64,000 nucleotides of DNA from Bacillus sp. FJAT-52991 (GTDB lineage: Bacteria; Bacillota; Bacilli; Bacillales; Domibacillaceae): contig NZ_CP147404.1 in the NCBI RefSeq assembly GCF_037201805.1, forward strand, positions 1,946,001 through 2,010,000. Reading direction: 5' to 3'. Below the pieces are notes generated by a model, which did not search any database, was not told the origin of the DNA, and saw only the letters and a program-made list of their open reading frames with translations. Both the position numbers and the translations under genes were made by a program. Shown one piece after another: positions 34,742 through 43,404 of this stretch; within the stretch, counting starts at the first letter, position 1; every line of letters starts with the position of its first letter.

Positions 34742-35104
34742 ATGGCTTATAAAGTAATCACAAATTGTCCTGTCTGCAGTAAAACATTGAAAATTACAAA
34801 GTTGCAGTGCTCTCATTGTCACACTACGATTGAAAATGAATTTGAATTATCTAAGTTGGCATCCTTATCAAAGGATCAGCTTCATTTTGTGGAAGTATTT
34901 TTAACATGCAGAGGGAATATCAAAGAAGTTGAAAAGGAACTAGGGATTTCGTATCCAACGGTTCGTGGGAAGCTAACAGACATCATTTCATCCCTTGGAT
35001 ATGTGCAGCAGAAAAATGAAATAGACGAGAAAAAAGTTGTCACCATGTTGGAAAATGGCGAAATCACACCAGAAGAAGCCATTAAGCTCTTAAAAGAGGA
35101 ATAG
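34742..35104 (+). CDS. DUF2089-family protein (zinc ribbon plus HTH)
   Basis: The 120-residue protein starts with a zinc ribbon (CPVCSKTL, CSHCHTTI), then FVEVFLTCRGNIKEVEKEL and GISYPTVRGKL, a helix-turn-helix, and ends with a short SHOCT-like helix (LENGEITPEEAIKLLKEE). This is the DUF2089 family of putative transcription regulators. It follows AAGGAAGG and precedes two genes of the same operon with 13-bp and 10-bp gaps. It may regulate the operon itself. Confidence 0.82.
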   Translation: MAYKVITNCPVCSKTLKITKLQCSHCHTTIENEFELSKLASLSKDQLHFVEVFLTCRGNIKEVEKELGISYPTVRGKLTDIISSLGYVQQKNEIDEKKVVTMLENGEITPEEAIKLLKEE

Positions 35105-35117
35105 GGAGGAATTTATC

Positions 35118-35507
35118 ATGAAAGAGGAAATTACAAGAGTGTTAACAATGATTCAAGAAGGGAAGATTGATGCAGATAAGGGATCAGAACTGATTCAAGT
35201 ATTAAAAGAGAAAGAAGAAACAGGTAATAAGCTTTTTGAAAAACCGACTAAATACTTAGATAAAACATTAAAAATTCGTGTTGTATCAGCCGAAAACGAT
35301 AACGTCACGGTCAATTTGCCTATAAAACTTGTCAAGGCAGTATTAATGGCTGGACACAGCATCGCAGCGAGTATTCCTCAATCGGAAAAATACGTTAAAG
35401 ATATAGACATCAGCCTTATTATTGAAGCAATCGAAAACGAATTAGATGGCCAAATTGTTGATATTAAATCGGCAAACGGGGATACCGTTTCGGTCATCAT
35501 TGATTAG
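35118..35507 (+). CDS. YvlB-like protein with SHOCT-type N-terminus
   Basis: The 129-residue protein starts EEITRVLTMIQEGKIDADKG, the short helical hairpin found at the N-terminus of YvlB-like and SHOCT proteins. A basic and beta-rich part follows (TLKIRVVSAENDNVTVNLPIKLVKA). AGGGAGG precedes the ATG. Related proteins occur next to DUF2089 genes in Firmicutes and are linked to envelope stress, though the molecular role is unknown. Confidence 0.7.
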   Translation: MKEEITRVLTMIQEGKIDADKGSELIQVLKEKEETGNKLFEKPTKYLDKTLKIRVVSAENDNVTVNLPIKLVKAVLMAGHSIAASIPQSEKYVKDIDISLIIEAIENELDGQIVDIKSANGDTVSVIID

Positions 35508-35517
35508 TGATTTGCTT

Positions 35518-35799
35518 ATGATGCATGTAAAAGTGAAAGCAAAAGACGTTCGGTTTACCATCCCAATTCCATATGCTATTTTAAACATTGTTATTTCAAT
35601 TTTGTCTTCAAAATTTTTTCAGCAAAATGCAAACAAATGGACAAAAGAGCACTTCGAAAGCAAAAAACTGGACTTTACCTTTCCTCTAATAGACAAAAAA
35701 ACGCTAAAGCCTATCGTCAAGGAACTGAAAAATTATAAGGGGATCATGCTAGTAGATGTCAAAGCTAAGGACGGTACTGAGGTTAAGATTAGACTATAA
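35518..35799 (+). CDS. Third protein of the DUF2089 operon, YvlB-like domain
   Basis: The protein has 93-95 residues depending on whether TTG 35512 or ATG 35518 or 35521 is used; the ribosome binding site is weak, suggesting coupling to the previous gene. Its sequence (HVKVKAKDVRFTIPIPYAIL and LVDVKAKDGTEVKIRL) mirrors the preceding protein, as if the two arose by duplication: VRVKIVxxxDxVxVxLP and a terminal DGxxVxxxI strand. Function unknown. Confidence 0.65.
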   Translation: MMHVKVKAKDVRFTIPIPYAILNIVISILSSKFFQQNANKWTKEHFESKKLDFTFPLIDKKTLKPIVKELKNYKGIMLVDVKAKDGTEVKIRL

Positions 35800-35940
35800 T
35801 TTATTATAGAATACACCGACCACTGACTGGCATTTTGAAGAAAAAGCCTAATTTCTCTGTGACGGATACGAAAGATCCCACATATCCCGAAAACTCCCAT
35901 TGATATATGCATCATCCCAATTCATTTTTAACACCTGCTC

Positions 35941-36050
35941 ATAAAGTGAAACTTCAATCAGTGGGGGTTTTCTTCATCCCCCACCTACCCGGCTACGTTC
36001 CTTCTGCCATGTTGAGGTAGGGGTCTTACAGCCCATTAATGCGGGATAAA
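35941..36050 (+). repeat. ATAAA-flanked hairpin element, copy 2 (internally deleted)
   Basis: The ends match the other copies (ATAAAGTGAAACTTC at 35941, GCGGGATAAA at 36041-36050). The middle 49 or so bases, including the closing half of the first hairpin, are missing. The missing part lies between two copies of ATCCCCCAC in the full element, so the deletion looks like slippage between direct repeats. It also has point changes that weaken the second stem, indicating decay. Confidence 0.8.
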
Positions 36051-36122
36051 TTTTTTTCTTTACCCATTCTGGGGTACAGCCAACATTTCGGAAATTTTGT
36101 ACGCTAAGCAAATTTCAACCTA

Positions 36123-36162
36123 AAAAAGTCGGATTCCAGCACGCTAAGGAACCGACTTTTTA
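36123..36162. terminator. Bidirectional terminator, member of a repeated hairpin family
   Basis: AAAAAGTCGG-A-TTCC pairs with GGAA-CCGACTTTTT around a 10-base loop. The left flank TACGCTAAGCAAATTTC (36100-36116) recurs inverted at 47551-47567, and a diverged version is at 29301-29330. It ends the EcsB-like gene on the minus strand. Confidence 0.75.
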
Positions 36163-36204
36163 TTTGGCTTGTTAAGCTGAAGCCTCCGTTAGTTGAATAC
36201 CACG

Positions 36205-37410
36205 CTATTCTTTAAAGGCACTTCCTGAGACATTGCCTCTCTTTGATACAAAGAAATATACGAATACATAAACAAATAAACTTCCAATTACAAGATTGAA
36301 TAAGTTAGCAGTAGAAGTATGAATGAACATAGCGAAATATAGAATAAAAAATTGTGCATATAATATAGCCAAGACAAACTTTAAGAAGGAATCTTTTATC
36401 TGGGATTTAGAAATAGGATAAAGTAATACACTTTGTTTCATTTCATGTTGTAAAGGAATTACTTGAAATCCAGTCATAAATAAAATCAGGAGATTAAAAA
36501 TCCAACCACTTGTTGGTACAACATAATTAACAAATATACCCATTAAAGTAAGTCTTAAATAAAGGTAAAAGTAATCATTATATCTTACAAATAAGTGTGA
36601 GTATAAATATACGAATGTACTACTTTGACTATATGGGATACACCTTTTCAGAATCATAGTAAGCAAACGTCTTTTCCGAAAAGAACGTTTAAGATTAGGG
36701 ACATCCATGAAAATATTAATAAATTTAAAGCTTCTTAATAAGGCACCTTCTTCTTCATCTATTAGCCACTGCCAATTCAGAATTCTTTTTTTTCCTATGA
36801 AATAAATTAAATGGACGAAATTTATACTCAATAAAAGAAACTCAAAAATCCAGTCATTTTTAAACAAAAAATAGCACATTAAATATATTGAAAAAAACCT
36901 AATTAACCTATGTAACACAAATTGTACATAGTTCTCTAACCATTGTTCAGTCCACTTCATTAAAATGTTATAAGCAACAATCCCCACTATTAACAAAAGG
37001 ACGGGAAGATTTATATTAGTTGTGTGTAAAAATAAGGATAAGAAAACAGTAATGAAACTAAGCAATTTAATAACATCAATAACAAAACTATATACAAGTG
37101 ATTTAATAAAATACGACTTTAATTTCACTTCTAATGGCAAGAAAAATAATATATCTGCCCTTTTAATAAATGTACGGACCTTTGTCCGTATTAAAAGGAA
37201 GGTTACAAATAGAGATAAGATTACTTCAACAGATATTTGCGGAGGCATCCACTTAAGGAATAAATTAAAATAATAAATAAAGATACTACTAATGATCAGA
37301 AAAAAGTAAACAACATTCGCACCAATGATTGAATAGTATCTGAACATCTTTCTATAAAATTCCTGAAACCTTAAACCCCATAATGTTTTTATATCCATTA
37401 ATACACCCAT
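36205..37410 (-). CDS. EcsB/YthQ-like ABC permease without adjacent ATPase
   Basis: The 401-residue protein has about ten membrane helices and an N-terminus (IKTLWGLRFQEFYRKMFRYY) like EcsB/YthQ. Other features are LRSFKFINIFMDVPNLKRSF and TVRTFIKRADILFFLPLEVK, which resemble the conserved cytoplasmic loop near an EcsB coupling helix. Unlike typical pairs, no ATPase gene precedes it. Its start may be the ATG at 37410 or one four codons later. It could use an ATPase encoded elsewhere, for example an EcsA/YthP-type protein, or be a remnant of a broken pair. Confidence 0.7.
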   Translation of the reverse strand: MGVLMDIKTLWGLRFQEFYRKMFRYYSIIGANVVYFFLIISSIFIYYFNLFLKWMPPQISVEVILSLFVTFLLIRTKVRTFIKRADILFFLPLEVKLKSYFIKSLVYSFVIDVIKLLSFITVFLSLFLHTTNINLPVLLLIVGIVAYNILMKWTEQWLENYVQFVLHRLIRFFSIYLMCYFLFKNDWIFEFLLLSINFVHLIYFIGKKRILNWQWLIDEEEGALLRSFKFINIFMDVPNLKRSFRKRRLLTMILKRCIPYSQSSTFVYLYSHLFVRYNDYFYLYLRLTLMGIFVNYVVPTSGWIFNLLILFMTGFQVIPLQHEMKQSVLLYPISKSQIKDSFLKFVLAILYAQFFILYFAMFIHTSTANLFNLVIGSLFVYVFVYFFVSKRGNVSGSAFKE

Positions 37411-37459
37411 ACCTTCATTGAGTAATATCCAAATTTACCCAATCCCTTTTACATAAAGA

Positions 37460-37600
37460 TACCACAAACGACCGTTTATGGTACAGATAAATATTTTTAA
37501 AAAAACAACCTATTTCTATTAATCTGTAGAACCAAAACTCATTCCTAAAATCAAAGTTACATTTTTAATATCTGATACCGTTTTTGGTGCTAATATAGGG
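37460..37600. other. Probable res site region of a Tn3-family transposon
   Basis: TACCACAAACG (37460-37470) and CGTTTATGGTA (37473-37483) form an imperfect 24-bp palindrome. A related half-site, CCGTTTTTGGT, recurs near 37580. It lies directly upstream of the resolvase gene, where Tn3-type res subsites occur. Subsite limits are approximate. Confidence 0.45.
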
Positions 37601-37626
37601 TTATAAACTACTTTTTCAGGTGATGA

Positions 37627-38181
37627 ATGATGATATTTGGTTATGCACGTGTAAGTACAGAGGAACAAAACTTGGATATGCAAGTTGACGCCCTTAAAAA
37701 ATTTGGAGTGGAAAAAATTTATAAAGAAAAATTGACCGGAACTAGAAAAGATAGACCCCAACTAGAAGAACTTCTTAAAGTCTTACGCAGTGGCGACAAA
37801 ATTGTTGTATATAAACTTGATCGTATTTCACGTTCTACAAAACATCTAATTGAACTTAGTGAATTATTCAATAATATGGACGTAGATTTTGTCTCTATTA
37901 ACGACAGTATTGATACTTCAACTGCAATGGGGAAGTTTTTCTTTCGTACAATGGCAAATATTGCAGAGTTAGAGCGAGATATTATTAGCGAGAGGACAAA
38001 ATCAAGGCTTCAAGCAGCAAGATCCAGAGGAAGGAAAGGTGGCAGACCATCGAAGAAAAGGGATAAAGTTGAAATGGCGATAAAAATGTATAAAAGTAAG
38101 GATTATACAATCAACGAAATTACAGAAGCAACGGGAATCAGCAAAACTTCACTGTATAGATACTTAGACAAAGTAAATTAG
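37627..38181 (+). CDS. tnpR: Tn3-type serine resolvase
   Basis: The 184-residue protein has the serine recombinase catalytic domain: FGYARVSTEEQNLDMQ with the active serine near residue 10, LTGTRKDRPQLEELL, KLDRISRSTKHLIEL and ANIAELERDIISERT, then a C-terminal helix-turn-helix (GGRPSKK, TINEITEATGISKTSLYRYL). It resolves cointegrates at a res site. Complete and probably functional. The transposase gene follows after 36 bp. Confidence 0.92.
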   Translation: MMIFGYARVSTEEQNLDMQVDALKKFGVEKIYKEKLTGTRKDRPQLEELLKVLRSGDKIVVYKLDRISRSTKHLIELSELFNNMDVDFVSINDSIDTSTAMGKFFFRTMANIAELERDIISERTKSRLQAARSRGRKGGRPSKKRDKVEMAIKMYKSKDYTINEITEATGISKTSLYRYLDKVN

Positions 38182-38217
38182 GTTCATAACAAAAATATTT
38201 ATAAGGATTGATTTTAT

Positions 38218-40257
38218 TTGAGTGTGAAAGAACTGCTGACATCAGAACAGCGAAAGGAAATTTTAAACCTTAATAATTTATCGGAATATGAATTTACTTC
38301 TTATTACAGTCTATCTGACTATGATATTGATGTTATAAATCGTCATAGAAGAGATCACAATCGCTTAGGGTTCGCACTCCAATTATGCATTCTTAGAAAC
38401 CCCGGTTGTTCTTTAATTAATATGTTAGAAATACCCGAAGGCCTTATTAAATACGTCGCTAATCAAATTAATGTAAATCCAGAGGTTTACTCTTCATATG
38501 CTCAACGTGATACAACTAGACGTGAACATTTAGAAGAAATACGTCAAGTATATGGATATAGAAACTTTAATAACAGTGATTATCGGACGATTTCTAATGT
38601 TCTTTTAAAATCCGCATTGGAAAATGGAAATTCGATGTATCTAGTACGCACTGCAATCGATTTATTAAGAAAGGAAAAAATAATTCTTCCTGCAATACCA
38701 ACAATCGAGAGGATGGTTTGGCTAACAAGAACACGTGCAGAGAAAAAAATATATGCCACACTAACAAATAATCTTTCTGTAAGACATAAGCGTGAACTAG
38801 AAAAGTTGATTGATTTAACGGTAAATAATAATAAAACTCAATTAGCTTGGCTTCGAGAAATTCCCGGACAGTCATCACCAGATTCTTTTTTAAAGGTCAT
38901 AAAAAGATTAAAGTACATTAAGGAAATGAATATTGTAGCCAATACTGCATTAATACACCCCAATAGACTTTTACAATTGGCACGAATTGGGGCTAGATAC
39001 GAACCCCATTCTTTTAGAAGATTTAAAGAAGATAAAAGATATGCATTATTAGTTGCTCACTTAATCACTCTTTCCCAAGACTTAACTGACCATGCCATTG
39101 AAATTCATGATAGACAAATGATGGTGTTACAAGCAAAAGGCAGAAAAACTCAAGAAGAGATGCAAAAACAAAATGGAAAGTCAGTAAATGAAAAAGTTGT
39201 GCATTACGCAGATATAGGAACGGCTTTAATTAATGCCAAAGAGGAAGGGATCGATCCCTATGTGGCACTGGAGCAAGTAATGCCATGGGATAAAATTGTA
39301 GAATCGATCGAAGAAGCTAAATTATTATCAAGACCAATGGATTATGATTACCTCGATTTAATAAAAACTCGATATAACTATTTAAGGAAATATACTCCTA
39401 GCCTGTTGGATTCTTTAGTGTTCAAATCTACTAAATCAGCAGAGCCTTTATTGAAAGCATTAGATACCCTACGCGAATTAAATGATTCTGGAAAAAGGAA
39501 AATTCCTGATGGCTCACCTTTGAATTTTGTTCCTAAACGTTGGCAAAAACATGTATTTGATGATGAAGGTAACATTAACCGTCAATATTATGAAATGGCT
39601 GCCTTAACAGAACTCAAAAACTATATCCGTTCTGGTGATGTTTGGGTTGAAGGTAGTCGATTGCATAAGGATTTTGAAGAATATTTAGTGTCTAAAGATG
39701 ATTGGGGAAAAGCAAAGATTAATGGGATTAATATAGCTGTTAATGTAAGTTTTGAACAGTATATACAGGAAAGATATGAAACTTTAAATACTAAACTTCA
39801 ATGGATTTCCAAAAATATTGATAAAGTTGAAAGTATCAACATTGAAAAACAAAAGATACATGTTGAGAGACTTCAAGCTGATACTCCTGAAGAAGCTAGA
39901 AATTTCAGCTTATCGCTTTATAATATGCTTCCAAGAGTTAAACTCACTGATTTATTAATGGAGGTAGCTGAATGGACTGGATTTGAAGAATCATTTGTTC
40001 ACGCTTCTTCAAATCAACCACCCAAAGGTGAGGAAAAGTCTATTGTGATGGCTTCGTTAATGGCGATGGGGACAAATATTGGATTAACTAAAATGGCCGA
40101 AGCGACTCCTGATATTTCATATCGCCAGATGGCCAATGTTATGCAATGGAGATTACATGAAGATACGATGACTCGCGCTCAAGCTACACTGGTAAATTAT
40201 CAGCACCGTATATCATTAACTTCATTAGGATTTAAAAAATATCAGGTACCAAATTAA
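38218..40257 (+). pseudogene. tnpA: Tn3-family transposase, C-terminally truncated
   Basis: The 679-codon frame starts at TTG and carries the Tn3 N-terminus (LTSEQRKEIL, RRDHNRLGFALQLCILRNPG) and most of the middle, ending just after LPRVKLTDLLMEVAEWTGF in spaced form and ALTRAQ-like DTMTRAQATLVNYQH. Full TnpA proteins have about 980-1000 residues. The last two acidic residues of the DDE site are missing, so it cannot catalyse transposition. The break falls 22 bp from the convergent candidate immunity gene. Confidence 0.85.
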
Positions 40258-40279
40258 ATATGAATCGTACCTGACATTT
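40242..40279 (+). terminator. Hairpin at the end of the truncated transposase gene
   Basis: TCAGGTAC (40242-40249) pairs with GTACCTGA (40267-40274), followed by ATTTTTATTG. Confidence 0.55.
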
Positions 40280-40540
40280 TTATTGACAATTATTGTATTT
40301 ATTTGGAATTTTTTTAATTCTTTCTCTTATTAAAAGAACGACAGCAGTTAAAATAAACATAAGGATACTAATCAAAACTATAATTTTCATTTCTAGGCCA
40401 AAAAAACTTAATAAATATTGTGATACAAAAAACATAATACCGGGGGCTAGAATTTTAAGCCCAGTGTAAAAAAATTTTTTATCCTTTTTAATTAATGAAA
40501 GGATAATTATAAAAACTAACCCTGATAATAAAGATCCCAT
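40280..40540 (-). CDS. Small three-helix membrane protein, candidate RHS immunity protein
   Basis: The 86-residue protein consists of three hydrophobic helices (LLSGLVFIIILSLI, ILAPGIMFFVSQYLLSFF, IIVLISILMFILTAVVLLI) with a basic end. Its ATG follows AAGAGGGAAC and it lies 20 bp downstream of the RHS gene stop on the same strand, exactly where polymorphic toxin immunity genes sit. The toxin tip is itself membrane-like, so a membrane immunity protein would make sense. Inferred from position and composition; no family recognised. Confidence 0.6.
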   Translation of the reverse strand: MGSLLSGLVFIIILSLIKKDKKFFYTGLKILAPGIMFFVSQYLLSFFGLEMKIIVLISILMFILTAVVLLIRERIKKIPNKYNNCQ

Positions 40541-40560
40541 TATAGTTCCCTCTTAGTTAA

Positions 40561-43404
40561 TTATTTTTTTCTTTTTTTACCATAATTATAATAACCTCTT
40601 ACAAAATGCACAGAGAAATTTACTAAATCCGGTATTGTTGCTAAAAACCCCCCAACTGCCATTGCTGCTGCTTTCCTTCCCAGCGCCTTGTATACCCGTT
40701 TTTTCGCTACTTTAATCATGTTTTTGCCGCCACTGTATTTTAAATGTCTTAACACTGTATTATACTTTACCGTTTCAGCCTTTTTAAATTTACTAAACCC
40801 TACCATACCTATCACAAAAGTTACAATATGACCAGCAATTGTTCCAGCTGCATTCCATCCAACATAACTTGCAATAACTCCTTGTATTCCCATTTTGAAA
40901 GCATATTTGATTCTTGCTGATGAAAAACTAGCTTTTTCACCATTAGGATCAAGATTCATAACTGGATTGTTATTCCCATAATTATATCCATTCTGTGTTC
41001 GAGGATCATTATAGTCTCCAGTGACTGGATCTCTAGCTAAAAACACTCCCTCTTTCGGTTCATAATAACGAGCCATTAAATAGTAAAAGTGAGTCTCTTT
41101 ATCATACCGATATCCTGCATAACGGTATGGATTTGCTTCTGCCATCGTTCCGCTTTGCGACAAAATATTTCCCCAAGCATCATACTCATAGGAAGCTACA
41201 GTACTTCCTGACGCATCTGTTAACGCCACCACATCTTTATGACCATTCAAGACATAATAATACGTCTGACCGTTTTTGGTCATTGTTAGCGGAAAACCGC
41301 TTTGATCATAACTGTACTCTGCCGTAATCTTACCGCTCTTGTTTGTTTCAAATAACACATTGATGCCTTGGTTATAATGATAATTTGTAGTTTCACCGTT
41401 TACCGTTTTGCTTGTCCGTCTACCTTGTTCATCGTAGGTATAGGTCGCTACTGTTTGACCGGAAAGCGTTTTGATTTCCACTAGTTCATCGAATGCATTA
41501 TAGATATACGTATATTGATCATCTTTTACCCGGTTCCCACTTTTATCGTAGGTATAAGCTTGTCCATTTACAGTGGTCAGTTGATTATTAGCGTTATGTG
41601 TATAATTTGTGACCTGTGTTTGTCCATTTTTTACTGTTGTTTTTTTCGTCCGGTTTCCTACGACATCATATTCATAGGACTCTACTGTTCCATCCGACAG
41701 AGTCTGACTTTTCAACTGGTTCAGCTCATCGTATGTGTAAGAACGATTTCCTTGGGAAGAAGTGACTGCTGTTATGTTTCCATTGTCATCATAGTCAAAT
41801 GACTCAGATAATAGATTGTTTGTTCCTCGCTTTACCGATAATGTTTTTAATTGTTGGGCTGTATCATAGTCTAGATCAGTCGCAACACCGTTCACATAAG
41901 TCATCATATCTGGAAGACCATTTTTTGTATACTTTAGATCTACCTGTTCCATTCCGTTACGTGAAATTTTCTCTAATTGACTATTGGCATTCAATCCATA
42001 TGACTGCTCTACCACGTCTGTATTAGAGCTTAGTTTAGCCGAGATCAGCTCATTCGCCGCATTATAGCCATACGTGATGGACTGGTTCCCTTTTGTTTCT
42101 TTTTTCAAATTCTCGTTCGCATCATATTCCAATACTTTCGCCTGTTGGGTTGTCTCATCAGTCACTTTTTCCACATTGCCGTTGCTATCATACTGATAGG
42201 ACCACTTTTTTACTCCGTTAGCCGAAACAGATTTGAGTTGGTTAGCCGCATCATATTCATTTTGAATGGTGATGGTTTTTACTGCATCTACTGGGTTTTT
42301 AATAGTTTTCAAGTTCCCATTGTCATCATATGACAGGGATGTTGTTTCCCCCAGCGGCTCTTTCCGTGATATAAGCTGATTTTGATCATTATATGTCATC
42401 GTCACGACTTTACCCGCCGCATTGGTGATTGTCGTCTTATTTCCATTCTCATCGTAGCCGTAAGACGTCACATGATTTTTAGCGTCTTTTACAGAGGTCA
42501 GTAGCTGGCGCTGATCATAGGTGAAAAAGGTGGTATTTCCTTTCGGATCTTTTATACTTGTTACATTTCCCAAAGCATCAGTCAATGTTACGGTTGTTCG
42601 TCCTAAAGGATCGACAGCTGTCTTCTGATAGTTATTTAACTGATCATACGTATAAAATTCTTTCGATCCGTCAGGGAAGATGGTTGATGTTTTGTTTCCA
42701 TACTCATCATATTCATACTGCGTTAAATTGCCAGCCGGATCTTTTAGGCCAATAAGATCTCCTTTTGTATTATATATATACGTTGTTGTACCTTTCGCAT
42801 CCGTCATTGTTTTCATGTTGCTATACTCGTCATACGTATACGTCGTTATGTTACCTTTTGGATCTTTTTCTTCTAATACATTTCCTTTTGAATCATACTG
42901 CTTGTTGGTAATGTATCCTTTCGCATCCTTTATTTTTTTCGGATTAAAATTCGTATCCATTTCCATGTATTCAATGGTATCACCTAGTGGGTCTGTGATG
43001 GACTGAATCACATAGTTGTCATTCATTTTATAGTTAGTGACACCGCCCTCTGGATCAGTCACTTCCGATGTATAGGTGGCAATATCATAAGCATATTCTG
43101 TGACAGGGATGGTTTCTCCTGTTGTAGACGGTTGCTCAATGGAGTAGATAAACCCGTTTTCATAATTAAGCTTGGTGACTTTCCCATTTGCATCCACAAT
43201 TTTTTCCATTTTTCCATCAGGATAATAAGTAAAGAATGTGGATACATAATTGGTTGAATCTTTATACTTTCGTACTTCTCTCAGCTGACCTTCAGACGTA
43301 TAATGGTATGTTACCTTTTTGCCCTCAAATGTCACACTAGAAATACCATGAAACCCGTAATCCATTGTCATCTTCCGACCAGAGGCATCAGTAATACCTG
43401 TCAC
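40561..43404 (-). CDS. RHS/WapA-like polymorphic toxin, C-terminal part with core and toxin tip
   Basis: This 947-residue frame contains some 25 YD/RHS repeats (patterns such as YTYDEYGNKTS and YEYDVVGNRTKKT), then the RHS core GYRYDKETHFYYLMARYYEP and GVFLARDPVTGDYNDPRTQN ending in LDPNGE. After this comes a variable tip of about 125 residues that is basic with hydrophobic helices (GVIASYVGWNAAGTIAGHIV, AAAMAVGGFLATIPDLVNFS). This suggests a membrane-acting toxin. It should be continuous with the N-terminal part at 43401-45383; a one-base shift near 43431 separates them. Confidence 0.85.
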   Translation of the reverse strand: MTGITDASGRKMTMDYGFHGISSVTFEGKKVTYHYTSEGQLREVRKYKDSTNYVSTFFTYYPDGKMEKIVDANGKVTKLNYENGFIYSIEQPSTTGETIPVTEYAYDIATYTSEVTDPEGGVTNYKMNDNYVIQSITDPLGDTIEYMEMDTNFNPKKIKDAKGYITNKQYDSKGNVLEEKDPKGNITTYTYDEYSNMKTMTDAKGTTTYIYNTKGDLIGLKDPAGNLTQYEYDEYGNKTSTIFPDGSKEFYTYDQLNNYQKTAVDPLGRTTVTLTDALGNVTSIKDPKGNTTFFTYDQRQLLTSVKDAKNHVTSYGYDENGNKTTITNAAGKVVTMTYNDQNQLISRKEPLGETTSLSYDDNGNLKTIKNPVDAVKTITIQNEYDAANQLKSVSANGVKKWSYQYDSNGNVEKVTDETTQQAKVLEYDANENLKKETKGNQSITYGYNAANELISAKLSSNTDVVEQSYGLNANSQLEKISRNGMEQVDLKYTKNGLPDMMTYVNGVATDLDYDTAQQLKTLSVKRGTNNLLSESFDYDDNGNITAVTSSQGNRSYTYDELNQLKSQTLSDGTVESYEYDVVGNRTKKTTVKNGQTQVTNYTHNANNQLTTVNGQAYTYDKSGNRVKDDQYTYIYNAFDELVEIKTLSGQTVATYTYDEQGRRTSKTVNGETTNYHYNQGINVLFETNKSGKITAEYSYDQSGFPLTMTKNGQTYYYVLNGHKDVVALTDASGSTVASYEYDAWGNILSQSGTMAEANPYRYAGYRYDKETHFYYLMARYYEPKEGVFLARDPVTGDYNDPRTQNGYNYGNNNPVMNLDPNGEKASFSSARIKYAFKMGIQGVIASYVGWNAAGTIAGHIVTFVIGMVGFSKFKKAETVKYNTVLRHLKYSGGKNMIKVAKKRVYKALGRKAAAMAVGGFLATIPDLVNFSVHFVRGYYNYGKKRKK

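Noticed and set aside
35446-35517. Upstream extension of the third DUF2089-operon gene
   Set aside because: It overlaps the end of the preceding gene in another frame and lacks a start signal; the ATG at 35518 is more likely.
41127-43006. Several plus-strand open frames opposite the RHS repeats
   Set aside because: Shadow frames produced by the repetitive YD-repeat coding of the minus strand.
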